A DNA stretch of 64,000 nucleotides from Sabellastarte sp. h YS-2021 (GCA_964017235.1 OZ024938.1:13073454-13137453), one strand, 5' to 3'; positions 10,908 to 22,489 are shown, numbered from the stretch's first letter. Notes: generated by a model from the sequence alone, not told the origin. A program made the numbers and translations.

Positions 10908-12617
10908 AAGTTAAATTTTGAAAAAAAACTGGCCTCCATTGAAAAGACCTTGCAAATATGGTCATCTAGGAGACTCAGTCTGAAAGGCAAAGCATCCATC
11001 ATTAAAACTCTTGTCATACCAAAAATAGTTTATGCATTAAGTTTAATCTTTGTCCAACAAAAATACTTGAAAAATTAGATAAAATACTTTTCAGTTTTCT
11101 GTGGGACAATAAAACACCAAAAATAAAACGTGAAACGATAATTGCAAACTATTATGATGGTGGATTGAAAATGACTGATGTATTTCTAGTGCATGAAAGC
11201 GCCAAAATTAGATTTCTTAAAAGAATACTAAAAAGTGATAATATGAAATGGACTAAGCCAACTTGGTACCTGTTAAACATAGAAAAACACCAAATAAACC
11301 ATAAAACGCCAGCTTATTATACTGAACAATGTAAAACAGAATTTCATTGCCAGGTTTTGAAATGTTGGCAAAAAATTAAATGCAGACCCCCATCGAGTAT
11401 TGAAGAAATAATGAATGAATACATTTTTGAAAATAAATATATCAGTTGCAATGGTAAACCATTGGACCATAAATTGTTTAAAAGTAGTACGATTTTATCT
11501 GATGATTTAAGATTAAAAAGTTTATTAGATAATAATGGTCATATTCAAACATTCCAACAATTAAAGCATAAATTTGACTGGAAATTAAATATACACATGT
11601 ATAACACTTTAATAACCTCTATACCAAAATTGTGGAAGCAAAAACTAAAAGGTTCACCACCAAGTATGAATATGCAAAGTGAAATATATATAAGTCGAAA
11701 GGGACACCTCCTTAGTATAGCTGAAGTGAGTAACCAACAAATATATTTGGAATTACTCAGAAATGAAATAAAAGAACCAACTGCAGTGAATACCTGGACA
11801 GACCTATTTCCTCTTTTAGAATGTGTGTCATGGAAATTAATTTTCTCAGCAACGCATCACATAACACTAGAAACATATTTGCAAGCATTTCAATATAAAA
11901 TACTAAATAGACTAATAAATTGTAATTTTAATTTATACAAATGGAAAATTAAATCAGAACCATATTGTGATAGTTGTGTCATAGCGATAGACACCATAGA
12001 GCATCACTTATTTCTGTGTCCACTTTCTAAGAAATTTTGGGAGGAAATGGAGGTTTGGCTTAACAAACAAAATAATATGCCAGATAGAATACAATTCACT
12101 ATTTGTGAAGTCATCTTTGGCATAGGAATAAATCAGCTTAAAACATCCTTTTATAAATTTTTGAATATTTTCATCCTCTTTGGAAAACATTACTTGAATT
12201 TTTGCAGAACAGACAAAAAAAATACTAATTTTGTAGAGTTTTTAAGTATTGCAAAGTCAAGAATTAAGTATTACAAAATAATTTTACAAAAGTCTGTTGC
12301 TGATAATAATAAAGAGTTATTAGATAGGATAGAAAACATAAACTGGTCCCCATAATTTTCATTTTCATTTAAGCTGAAATATCTTTCTTATACAACAAGA
12401 ACATTATAATGTTATTAATATCACCTTAATGTTGCATCTTTGGTAGTTTACTGGAGTACTTATAATGTGTACTTTTTGTCTAATATTAAATGTGTTAGTT
12501 CTTGTAGCCGTCGGATTGTGTGTTTTTGTCTTGGCACTTCAAGTAATGTATTATGTCTTGTAATCTGACTTCTTGTATTGTAATGTGGTATATATATCCA
12601 ATAAACACATTAAAAAA
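10908..12617 (+). mobile_element. 5'-truncated L1/Tx1-like LINE with 11-bp TSD
   Basis: Target-site duplications AATATTCATAT lie at 10897-10907 and 12618-12628. The element ends AATAAACACATTAAAAAAAA. It begins in the RT thumb region: a frame near 10935-11060 reads IEKTLQIWSSRRLSLKGKAS then IIKTLVIPKIVYALS, matching the WKRRNLTLFGK..IIKTLIIS.L pattern of L1-type RTs. It continues as the long frame 11165-12355. The tandem duplication breakpoint at 12400 falls inside its 3' UTR. Confidence 0.88.
11165..12355 (+). CDS. LINE ORF2 C-terminal part (thumb to zinc knuckle)
   Basis: This is a 396-residue open frame. It starts in the conserved GGLKMTDVFLVHESAKIRF region and ends after a C..C...H....C knuckle (CDSCVIAIDTIEHHLFLCPL, followed by KKFWEEMEVWL). 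These are standard for the C-terminal third of L1/Tx1-type ORF2p. There is no RT catalytic core or endonuclease, so the copy cannot be autonomous. The long open frame points to a fairly recent insertion. The first ATG is internal to the ancestral protein and is not a true start. Confidence 0.85.
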   Translation: MKMTDVFLVHESAKIRFLKRILKSDNMKWTKPTWYLLNIEKHQINHKTPAYYTEQCKTEFHCQVLKCWQKIKCRPPSSIEEIMNEYIFENKYISCNGKPLDHKLFKSSTILSDDLRLKSLLDNNGHIQTFQQLKHKFDWKLNIHMYNTLITSIPKLWKQKLKGSPPSMNMQSEIYISRKGHLLSIAEVSNQQIYLELLRNEIKEPTAVNTWTDLFPLLECVSWKLIFSATHHITLETYLQAFQYKILNRLINCNFNLYKWKIKSEPYCDSCVIAIDTIEHHLFLCPLSKKFWEEMEVWLNKQNNMPDRIQFTICEVIFGIGINQLKTSFYKFLNIFILFGKHYLNFCRTDKKNTNFVEFLSIAKSRIKYYKIILQKSVADNNKELLDRIENINWSP

Positions 12618-12994
12618 AATATTCATATTTTACATACTCTCTGCGCCTAACTGTCACTTTAGTTATCATGTTGAAGAAGGTTTGACAGTTGATAAGAAAC
12701 ATTCAATTAAAAATTGCATACAACACGGCTTGATAAAACTCGACAGAAATAAACTTTCCATTTGTTTTATTTATCTGTCAACACACAGCACATATAATCT
12801 ACATGCAAGACAAAACAGCCATATATTTTATTAAATAAACTGGCTTTTTATTTCACCCACAATATGATCTGCAAGATGCAAAGCCACACAAAACCACATA
12901 TAAACACACACACAGAAAGACTCTCACACGTCCGTATTAAACTAGACCAAGGACGCATCTGTGGCCAGATGCAAAATGTATCCACCGGCAAAGG

Positions 12995-13780
12995 CAAAAG
13001 TAGCTATTACTCAGCTATGCCACGAGCTAGAGGTCTGAAGTTTTACTATGTTATAGCTGACCCAAAAGTAGGTGAATAACATATTTGGACAAAATTCTGT
13101 CAATGCAATAGTTTTCAAGTTACAAGTGATTTCACTCATGATGGAAGTCAGTGAAAAGTCCAAAAGTAGCTATTACTCACTTAGCTATTGAAATAGACAC
13201 TCAAGTTACTCACCATGTTGTTGCTATGGAAAAAGTAGGTGAATAACATATTTTAACAAGATGCTCTAAATGCAATACTTTTCAAGTTATAAACGATTTA
13301 GTGTTGAGTAAGAACTTCAAAGTAGCTATTACTCAGCTATGCAATGAGCCATAGGTCTGGAATTTTACTATGTTTAGCTGCCTCAAAATAGGTGAATAAC
13401 ATATTGAAACTAAATAATCTAAATACAACAGTTTTCAAGTTATAAGTGATTTACCCAACAGTGATAACCTAAAGGTAGCTATTACTCGGCTATGCCATGA
13501 GCTAGAGGTCTGTAATTTTATTATGTTATAGCTGACCCAAAAGTAGATGAATAACATATTGCACAAAATTCTGTAAATGCAATAGTTTTCAAGTTACAAG
13601 TGATTTTACTCATGATGGAAGTTAGTGAAAAATCCAAAGTTAGCTATTACTCACTTAGTTATTGAGATAGACACCCAAGTTACTCACCATGTTGTAGCTA
13701 TGAAAAAAGTAGCTGAATAACATATTTTAACAAAGTGCTCAAAATGCAATACTTTTCAAGTTATAATTGATTTAGTGCAT
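12995..13780. repeat. Tandem array, ~160-bp units alternating in two types (copy 1)
   Basis: The anchor AGCTATTACTC recurs near 13003, 13160, 13321, 13474 and 13640. Units alternate between a CAGCTATGCCATGAGC type and a CACTTAGCTATTGA type, giving a higher-order period of about 320 bp. The matching array in copy 2 starts near 24775. Confidence 0.75.
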
Positions 13781-13809
13781 CATTTCATTAATTTTAATGC
13801 ATTAAAAAT

Positions 13810-14510
13810 TATTTTAAAAATTCATAAAAAAAACTTTAGCATGTGAAAGCTCCCCAAAATGTAGGTGAATGAGTTATTTGAGAAATACTGGCTATCTGCA
13901 ATACTTTTAGAGATAATTAGCATTCACTCATTTTGAGTAGGTGAATAATTAGCTACGGGTCTGAAATTTCACCAAGTGAAAGCTCTACCAAAAGTAGGCG
14001 AATGAGTTATTTGAGAAAAATTGGCTATCTGCAATACTTTTAGAGATAATTAGCATTTACTCATTTTGAGTAGGTGAATAATTAGCTACAGGTCTGAAAC
14101 TTCACCAAGTGAAAGCTCTCCCAATAGTAGGTGAATGAGTTATTTGAGAAAAATTGGCTATCTGCAATACTTTTAGAGATAATTTGCATTTACTCATTAT
14201 GAGTAGGTGAGTAATTAGCTATGGGTCTGAGACTTCACCAAGTGAAAGCTCTTCCAAAAGTAGGTGAATCAGTCATTTGAGAAAAATTGGCTATCCGCAA
14301 TACTTTTAGAGATAATTAGCATTTACTCATTTTGAGTAGGTAAATAATTAGCTGCGGGTCTGAAACTTCACCAAGTGAAAGCTCTCCCAATAGTAGGTGA
14401 ATGAGTTATTTGAGAAAAATTGGCTATCTGCAATACTTTTAGAGATAATTCACATTTACTCATTATGAGTAGGTGAGTAATTAGCTATGGGTCCGAAACT
14501 TGACCATGTG
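13810..14510. repeat. Tandem array, ~130-bp units (copy 1)
   Basis: Five or more units share TTCACCAAGTGAAAGCTC, TAGGTGAATGAGTTATTTGA, GGCTATCTGCAATACTTTTA and TACTCATTTTGAGTAGGT. The same unit appears reverse-complemented at 63800-64000. Confidence 0.85.
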
Positions 14511-15105
14511 AAATTGAAAACTTTTATGTTTCAACAGAATACTCTTCTACTACCCTGCGGGTCCAAAATTTGCTTGAAATCGCTCTATCTGTGACAGTTT
14601 CAGAGATATTTGCCATTTTTCATTTTCCGCAAAAATTCAAGATGGCCGCCAAAAGCTGTAAAATTTGAAATTTTTCATATTGCAACCGAATACTCCTGTA
14701 CTACCCTGTGGGTCAAAAATTCACTCGAAATTGCTCTATCTCTTACAGTTTTCGAGATATTTCCACTTTTTGTATTTTGTAAAAAAACGGTCAAAGAAAC
14801 ACCCACGGCGGCCATCTTGTTTTTGTCCAGATATCCAGAATAATTCCCAAGCAAGTTTGACCATGATGAACATATCCTGCAAATTTGGAAAGTGTACATT
14901 GCATGCCCTTTGATATACTGGGGCAGCAAAAGTCCCTAAAAATTTGAATAAAACGGCCGTGGCGGCCATCTTGTTTTTGGAAACGAGGCCAAAAAAACTC
15001 GAAGGCAAGCTTTTGTAGCATTGAACCTATCCTGCAAATTTGAGGCCTCTAATGCTATTACTTTGGGCTGCAGAGGGGTAACAAGAAATCATCTACACTG
15101 CGGCG

Positions 15106-15240
15106 GCGTACCCCTGCGAAAACCATAGCATCCACCGGATGAGGAGAATCGCGAAAACCATAGCATCCACCGGATAAGGAGAATCGCGAAAACCATAGCA
15201 TCCACCGGATAAGGAGAATCCGGATGCATCCGGTGGATAC
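15106..15240. repeat. Short tandem units plus a perfect palindrome at the element end
   Basis: The unit GCGAAAACCATAGCATCCAC, followed by CGGAT[A/G]AGGAGAATC, occurs three times. It is followed by the palindrome TCCACCGGAT/GCATCCGGTGGA-type sequence ending at 15240. Copy 2 (26900-26940) has one unit only. AAGGAGAATCGC here is also the inverse of GCGATTCTCCTT at 15308-15319, the position where the DIRS element sits in copy 2. Confidence 0.8.
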
Positions 15241-15561
15241 AATAAATCCCGTTGTTTTTTGGGGGGGTTTTTTGCTGCGCAATATACATGCGCACTGACA
15301 AAAGCCGCGATTCTCCTTAATTTAAACCGATTGAGCTTGATTTAACACTACATTCAACACATTCTACAGATCATAAAACAATGGATAATTAAGAAGATTG
15401 AGGAAAACAGTGTATACCAGTTGGTCAACATTCTCCACAAAAACCATTATCTGCAATACATTCCCGCTTCTTCTTGGGATGAGAAAAAAAACCCAAACCG
15501 GAGATTTTTGAGGTGAACGTTCTACCCGGGGTTTTTGTCCATAGTCTCCCAAACTTTAATT

Positions 15562-16117
15562 ATGCCCCTTCCACACTACAGGTGGTAAGTCCCATGGTTG
15601 AAGTTTTACTCGGGGGACGGAACCACCCCCAGGTCGCCCCATTTCATCGGATTTGTTCACACTACAGGCAGACAACCATTGATTGGACACGGTTTTTGTA
15701 ACCGTCAATAACAGTATAATGACAGTACTACAAATGTTGGTCACCAAGTATAGCAACCTCCACTAACCTCAACTCACCTTTGGTATCTGTGGGAAGAACA
15801 CATTGCAAAACGACCAATACCTCCACTCACCTTATGTCGTCTTGTTACACCAAAGGACGACAGAATCACAACCTTATACACACCGTGGACCATTCGGTTG
15901 CCATAGTAAGAAATTCATATTCGCATGCACAAAATCATCTGCACATGCTCACGGTACCAAATTCAGAGACAGAAATTTTAAACATTTCAAAACTTCCATA
16001 CGACTCACAGGGTAATGGACAGTTACTCGCAACAACAACGGACATCAGACGGTGATCCAAGGACAGGGACATTTCACGGGTTATCACGGATGATACTACT
16101 AGTGTGAAACGGGCATT
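15562..16117. mobile_element. ~556-bp MITE, TIR of the CCCNTTTCACACTA type (copy 1)
   Basis: The left end is ATGCCCCTTCCACACTACAG. The reverse complement of the right end is ATGCCCGTTTCACACTAGTA. A homologue of similar size is at 60100-60648 in opposite internal orientation (shared words AGGACAGGG and NQWL/HQWL-encoding stretch). No transposase is present. The superfamily is not assigned because the flanks give no clear target duplication. Confidence 0.65.
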
Positions 16118-16563
16118 AAACCCTACATTTAATCACATGAAATAAACAGCAATAAAGATGTTTTATTTAAGTTTTTCTGAATCAACATTAGCTTAGTTAC
16201 ATGGAAAACACCCAAATTACTTACAGCAGAAAACTTGAAAAGTCCCCATATCAGGTTGAACTTGAGGTAGATTTTAACTGGACTTTGCGAGATATACCTT
16301 TATAACTGGACCTCACAACAGCTGACAGATGAGTCACACTGATAGGGCCACTTGCCACGTCCTACCTAAGATCTTTCTAAAATATCTTGCCATTTCACAA
16401 TAGCAGCCTTGATTTTTGTGATAAACATGGTAGTTCTAATATGTTTAGTTGTATAAAACCTTGATTGGATTGATAAACATACAACATACTAGTTTTAAGA
16501 CATGTGTAAAGTTATATGCAGCATGCACCATTGTACATGAATAATTGCTTTAAAGATAATGGA

Positions 16564-16799
16564 GGGGCCATGGTGGCAGAGTGGTAACACTCTCGCCTCC
16601 CACCTCTGAGGCCAGGGTTCAGTTCCTGGCACGGCCTCAAGTGGGAAAGCTGGTAGTTGCTTGCCGTTGGTTGGCAGTTTACAGTACAGAACCCTGACAA
16701 ACTGTATGTACTGGTTTCCTCTGTCCAAAAGAAAATTACCCGTCCTGATATGACATTACAGTGTTGAAAGCGACGTAAAACCCCAAATAAATAAATTAA
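16564..16799 (+). mobile_element. tRNA-derived SINE, full length with 14-bp TSD (copy 1)
   Basis: The TSD TTAAAGATAATGGA lies at 16550-16563 and 16800-16813. The A box is in TGGCAGAGTGGTAACAC and the B box is GGTTCAGTTCC. A conserved body (AGTTTACAGTACAGAACCCT, GACGTAAAACCCC) and an AAATAAATAAAT tail follow. It may belong to the metazoan MetaSINE-type superfamily; this is recollection, not shown. Confidence 0.9.
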
Positions 16800-16984
16800 T
16801 TAAAGATAATGGACTTTGTATCCAGTTCGAGAATAGTGTTATTGTGTTGGCTACCTTTGCCATGGTTTTACTGAAATTAAAAAAAAGCATTTGTGATAAA
16901 ACCCCTTAATACACATATATATACAATTCATCCAGAATACTCTTGTACAGATTATCATCATCCATATTACACGTAGGCTTCTAC

Positions 16985-17430
16985 AGTCCTAAATAGTCTC
17001 TGTTGGTTGCCTGTTAGATACTACAGTACATTTGAGAGGGCTAAACTTGTCTACAATCACATTTATGATCCCCTATAGCAGAAAATACGTCACAGGACAG
17101 GGAATACCTGATAGAAGGTTCCTTGAGGCTCCTCAGTTTAGTCCATCCTTGTATAAATCGAAGAAGTCATTAACTTTTGCTGTTCATACAATCTGGAATG
17201 AATTGCTTAATGGTATTTGTTCTGTTTCCTCTGTGACCTTTTTAGGAAAAACACAAAGTTTATTTATTCTTCAACGCCTTTCCATCAAAGTTTGTTATTC
17301 AGCCAGTGTCCGAGGAAGGAACCCTCTATCAACAACCATTTCTATGCTCACGGACTGACAAATTTTGTTTATGATTGTTGTGACTTAGAGCCTGTTTAAA
17401 TGTAGAGATTAAGTGCTATAAAAGTCAACA
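16985..17430 (+). pseudogene. Decayed CR1-like LINE RT C-terminus (copy 1)
   Basis: One frame reads SLCWLPVRYYSTFERAKLVY, matching the L.WLPVR.R signature near the end of CR1/Jockey-type RTs. A second reads KKSLTFAVHTIWNELLNGI, matching the SF..A...WN.LP..I signature. The two lie in different frames, so the copy has shifted. The following AGAGATTAAGTGCTATAAAAG resembles the repeat tails at 2.9 and 6.7 kb. Confidence 0.7.
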
Positions 17431-17439
17431 CATAGAAAA

Positions 17440-18920
17440 GAATATGTGTGTATAACTACCACTACTTTGGGGTTTGGAACATTCACCTACCCCACTTTCA
17501 TCTCTCCATCCTAAAATGCTAAAACTCAAATTCTAACATTCATTTCAAGGATGACTTAATTTCACAGCCCTAAATCTCAGATCATACCTACTAACATTCT
17601 GGCATATGGTGTAAATCCTATAATCGCACTTAATTTAATTATATCAGTAATTCAAATTATATAGTTAAGGTCACCGTCTATAAACTAAATTCTGGTGACC
17701 TAGATTCACAAAATTCATTTTGAAAAGTGTTTTGGACAAATTCTTGTAATACTTTGTAAATCTTAAACTCAATGGTAGCTTAAATTTAAGACCGCCTATC
17801 TATTTCAGTACAACAGTCATATAGGTAAAGTCACCTTATGTCAGCTAAATGCTGGTGACCTACTTGAGCTGGTCTTTGTGTGTTATGTTAAATATCTTTA
17901 CACTTGTATCTATGAACGTATACATGAAACTAGTATAGATTAAATAAAATTTATATTTTTTTCAATACATTATTTCAATCATCTGGGCCTGAGGCAATGT
18001 TATAAAATCTCCTTTTAGGGATTATTAAGACTAAAACATATCACTCCTAAGATACCACTATTCCACGGTGGTAACTTGTCGTGGCAGGGAGTTGGACATG
18101 CTGGTACTATCTCAGCAAATACATTCCCAACCTAAATAACTGAAAAGCCAAAATAGTACAAGCAATAAGATAACACTCAAGATCATTAATGTGGTTGGAA
18201 GGACAGAGGAAAAGGGGTATTTATTACACTATTTTTGGTTGTAGTTGATTTTAATTACCCTGTTTCTGCATTTTGCAGTTGTTTGGGACTGCCTTCTGTT
18301 TCATCTAACCAAACTTTCATTTAATTTTTGGACCATCAGATTCTAAAACAGCTATCATTCTAAAATGTTAGAATCTTTGAATGACCAAGCTTTCACAAAC
18401 TCAGGGTAAATTTTTAACATTTGTTAACACTAGAAGTAACCTCTAAAATTATTAATTTGCCTTTTAGTATCCACCAGGATCTGTTTTAGACATAAATAGA
18501 GGGACATATACAGACCAGCATATACTTTGTAGTATTATGACACTTACCTTATATAAGTTTCATTACAAATCCATTAATAGGTGCCGATTTTCAGACATTT
18601 ATATACAGAATTCAAAATGTTACCCAATTTATCTTAGTGCAATTGCTGCATCTAGGATCTCTAAATACAACATTTTTAAGATGACATTGAGGACCATACA
18701 CCAGCCATCCATATAGACAATCGAGGGCCATACACCAGCCATCCATATAGACAATCACGACAAAAAGGATAACTTTTTATCAAGGTGAGGCCGATGAAAC
18801 CAGGAAATGATTTGTTAAATGTGTCTTGGTCCAATTGAATCTCTTCCATCAATTATATTTCTTTAATGGTAGATAATCTTACACAGAAATTTTAGTGCCT
18901 GCGGGTTAAAGGCACAGTCA
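17440..18920. other. Non-coding interval with two hairpin-forming repeats (copy 1)
   Basis: Nothing coding is seen. AGGTCACC (17668) pairs with GGTGACCT (17694), and GTCACC (17830) pairs with GGTGAC (17854); the two sites share about 40 bp of related sequence. A 34-bp unit (CCATACACCAGCCATCCATA...) is duplicated at about 18686-18755. From about 18500 onward the two duplication copies become visibly more diverged. Confidence 0.6.
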
Positions 18921-18929
18921 TGTGTTTAT

Positions 18930-19510
18930 TACCCTCACCCCCAGAGGGGAAGGAGTGAGGGCATTTAATTGAGTTTGTTTGTCTGCCTGTGAGCATAACT
19001 TGAAAGTCATCCACACTTTTACCACCTGGACTTCGGAAGTTCCCCTTTTGGCACAGCTGATTAAAGAGTCAGCCTCGTGTTTTCTCAACCCAACCCAAAA
19101 GGCAGGGATGAAGGTTTATATATTTTGTATAATTTGAAAACTTCACATGAAATCTTGGTAATATTTTCATATGTGTTGGGGCTTAACCGTGGCTCGGTCC
19201 TATTCAAACAGGGTCTAGATCTGCATGACAAACCAAGAATTATTTATGTTTTTGTTATTCTTTGGCAATACACACATTTATACCTCAAAAGCTATTCATC
19301 GGATAGGATACAGAAATATTTGCAGTATACTCTATTTATTGTCATTGTGTCTTGTTTTCTTTAGCACAATAATTGTAACAAATGAGTGCAGAAAATTAAT
19401 ATCAGTTGCTGAGATATCACCAAAGAGGAAAAATATCAGCTATGGCTTTGTCCTGATCATTGGGGAAATAATCAAAGTATCCCCTTGGTTTTATTCTGAT
19501 ATGCACCAAT
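18930..19510. repeat. Dispersed repeat, ACCCTCACCCCCAGAGGGG type (copy 1)
   Basis: It begins near a CCCCCAGAGGGG palindrome and continues through GTTTGTCTGCCTGTGAGCAT and CCACCTGGACTTCGGAAGTT. The short open frames in it (19077-19364, 19225-19512) diverge and shift between the two copies, so I do not call them genes. Confidence 0.4.
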
Positions 19511-19554
19511 AAACACAGTATAAATGTCCTTTACAATGCCGGGGTATTTCAAAT

Positions 19555-21159
19555 CACAGTCGTCAATCGACTACGAGAAAATGTGGGCTTCCGGGGACTC
19601 ACACGAACGAGTATAAGACACATATAACAAAAAATCAAATAAATTCCATAACTGTAAGTGTGTACAATGTTTTAGTAGGGTAAGGCCTGACATATACAAT
19701 AAATTAATAAATGTACATTTGACAAACAGTCATACTTTAAAATATTTTGTTGAATTGGAATTATATAATTTTTAAAAAGTCTGTATGAATACCAGTTCAA
19801 TGTGTGCTTAACATTCTACGAATACTAGCACTAAGTGTGATTTGCAGTATTATTTTGGAGTTTGAAATACCTATTTTGTGAACATACTAGACTTTCTGAT
19901 GGAAAAAACACTTAATTCATAATACTTAAAATAACAATAATAATTAAAATTAATAATTAATGGTAACTTGACAAAATAGACTATTTGTTAACTTTTTTTG
20001 GGGGGGGGAGGAGGGGCTATAGCAAGCACTTACTGGCCATGAAAAATATATAATTAGTTCAGTATCGGCATCCCAACTGTCATAAAAGATTAGTGACTGT
20101 ATTGACAATAAAGTCTTAGCCAAATCTTATATTTAACTTACATGTGCACATAAAGTCAGCATATGTATACGGTTCGGCTAAGACCTTTAATGAATTACAT
20201 ACCTATGATTTCAATGTATTTCCTTGCTAGGTATTATTGGCAATTTTTGAAAAAGAAAATGACCTCTTTCATAAGATATGGATTTTTTTGGCGAAATTTA
20301 CTTTACATTATTTTAATGTGTACGGTGATCCATGGGGTTTTCATGCTATTAAAAATGTCTGACTTCCATAAGTACTCTTACAAATTAATTTCAAATATAA
20401 AACTTGTTTAATGAAAAGAAATTTATATGTATTCCGAAGCTACAGAACAGAAATAAATATTTTTAGTTTTACAACATATTTTCAAGCCCAAAATATTATG
20501 AGAATAATTGACAGATATAAATACTTACTGTGGAGTTTTCGTGTTACATGCTAATTAGGCAATTTGCAGGTGCTCTGGATTGTACCTTTGAAAAATATTG
20601 CTCATCAAAATGTAATTGATGTAGATTAATATACTATCCGAATTGCATGGAGTCATATGACTGCAACAAAAATACCAATTTCTTATTTAAGTAAAAATAA
20701 ATACAGATTTATAGAATAGTTATACAAAATAATAATTTATATTTAATACATATTTTAAATCCAAACCACCAAAATATTATTTTCTGGTGAAAATTGGCAG
20801 CTGTTATAGCTTAATAGACTTTTGCTTGATCAATCTGTAACATTAAGTTAGAAATTTTTACTTATTGGACAGGTATTCAAAGAGAATGAGGACCTCATTT
20901 TTTGGTATTCGGGAACACATTGAACAAGTATTCAGACTCTTTTACATTTCCTTCTGATACATAAGATTAATGGCCGTTATAAAACAAATTTTGTCTGCCA
21001 TATAAAAAGCCCCTATATATGCACTAACACAGCAGAAAATATCTTCAAAAGTTGAGGTATTTTGTTTTCTATAATCAAAACTGAAATTTTGTCTATTTGT
21101 TTTATACTCGTTCGAGGTCCCGGAAGTCTGCATTGGACTGGGGGCGTTTGACGACTGTG
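19555..21159. mobile_element. 1.6-kb TIR DNA transposon, non-autonomous, present only in copy 1
   Basis: The left end is CACAGTCGTCAATCGACTAC and the right end, reverse-complemented, is CACAGTCGTCAAACGCCCCC. Similarity continues through CTTCCGGG and CGAACGAGTATAA to about 60 bp. The empty site is visible in copy 2 near 37015 (CATTTGAAATGCC). The flanks suggest a 4-5-bp target duplication, (C/G)AAAT. The inside is AT-rich, with no transposase. A CMC/Chapaev-like relationship is possible from the CAC start but unproven. Confidence 0.88.
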
Positions 21160-21613
21160 GAAATGCCACTCTGTAAAGCCAACTTAGTCTGGTTTCTCTA
21201 TCACTTTTCTCTGCGAAAGACAGTTCGGTATCAAATGCCGTTTTGGATGAGTAATGTTAGCAATGACCTTTAGCATCATACCAGAAAAAGGTAATATAAT
21301 GTGTTTTCGCTCAACATACATGGTGCTCATATTGATATATATTATGAACTGATAATTTAGGCATTTTGAAAATAGAAAATGTGCATCAGTTTAAATCATT
21401 AATTGTCACTCACAAAATAAGTTTTAATTTTTAAAGAAATTGCCGAAACAAATATTAGTTTATTTTATCACTAATATTTGATGTTATGTTTGCCAATACA
21501 CTGGTTACATAAACTTAGATCCTTTTATAAACAAAATATAAAAAATGTTAGTGTTCAAAAAATAAAAATAATAAAGGTTCATGATTCATGGCAATAAGAT
21601 CCACAAAGTATTA

Positions 21614-21841
21614 CAGGGGCGGATCCAGCTTTTAAGTAAGGTGGGGGTTCACATCAGACATACCATAACTAGGGGGGTCGGGAAAAACTTAATTTTTGGT
21701 AAAAATATAGTGCATTTCCTGTAAATTTAACACCACTCTCAAGAAATAATTTTGTACTTTGGGTTGAACCCCTTTATATTATTTTTCATGGGGGGGGTTC
21801 AAACCCCCTTAAGCCCCCCCCCCCCCCTGGATCCGCTAGTG
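21614..21841. mobile_element. hAT-type MITE (copy 1)
   Basis: The left end CAGGGGCGGATCCAG is the familiar hAT terminal sequence, and the right end reverse-complements to CACTAGCGGATCCAG. AGTATTA flanks both sides (a 7-8-bp target duplication). It is 228 bp long and contains G and C homopolymer tracts that differ in length from copy 2. Confidence 0.85.
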
Positions 21842-22150
21842 AGTATTACAGTTCAGGTGGATTAGTAGACTTGTCACCAATTTGATCTCACTCCATATAT
21901 TTTAAAAGACCACTAATTTTCTGTTACCAAGTAAACTTTGATGTTACACAGGTATGCAATGTGCAGTGCAGTACAGGTCAGTAACATAGCTTCTTTACAG
22001 CAAAGTTTACTTGTAGCAGGCACTGGCATGCAACAGTTCAGTTCTAATAGCACCATTGTAAAATTTGAATGTGTCAAAATTTGTAAAATTCATAAAATAA
22101 ATATTCAAGATTTCAGGTAAGAGAGTTTTTTTTCACTCAGTACTGATCAA

Positions 22151-22480
22151 ATGGCCTTCATAAAACAGCCAGTCTTCTTAGCCACCAATATTTCAACACT
22201 TTGTGCAACCTCTTTGATAAGCATACCCATGTCAAGAAGGCCATACCAAAGTATCCCTACACTGGTTTCACGCAAAATGCCTCAAGGGGAAATACGAGAA
22301 GAGCATGGTGACATGATAAGTCAGCCAGAAATCACAGTAGATACTTTTCTGCTGCTTGCCATTACAATTTCATTTTTGCACAGTCTAAAAGTACTTATCG
22401 TAGAATTATGCCCGGAGATGAAGGAAAACCCAAAGCAATTTAGAATAGTTTCTAATGTGGGTGTTCCACCACATGACTAA
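22151..22480 (+). other. Unassigned 109-codon open frame (copy 1)
   Basis: The open frame MAFIKQPVFLATNISTLCAT... has one hydrophobic stretch (TFLLLAITISFLHSLKVLIV). An identical protein is encoded at 37986-38315, but the whole region is near-identical there, so conservation shows nothing about selection. It could be chance, or part of the gene whose pseudogene follows. No family is recognised. Confidence 0.2.
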
Positions 22481-22489
22481 GCTTCCCGA

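Larger units (their letters stand above)
12978..15240. mobile_element. Composite tandem-repeat element with GTATCCACCGG inverted ends (copy 1)
   Basis: It opens with GTATCCACCGG (12978) and closes with CCGGTGGATAC (15230-15240), an 11-bp perfect inverted repeat. The interior is almost wholly tandem repeat in three blocks: about 160-bp units containing AGCTATTACTCA (12995-13780), about 130-bp units containing TCACCAAGTGAAAGCTC (13810-14510), and units with AAGATGGCCGCC or GGCGGCCATCTTG (14520-15010). No protein is recognised. It may be a non-autonomous DNA element; the superfamily is not identified. Confidence 0.65.

Noticed and set aside
16564-16799. Possible tRNA gene (A and B boxes)
   Set aside because: There is no complete cloverleaf or acceptor stem, and the sequence has a SINE body, an A-rich tail and target-site duplications.
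21614-21841. A gene-like GC-rich patch
   Set aside because: It is explained by a hAT-type MITE with terminal repeats and a target duplication.
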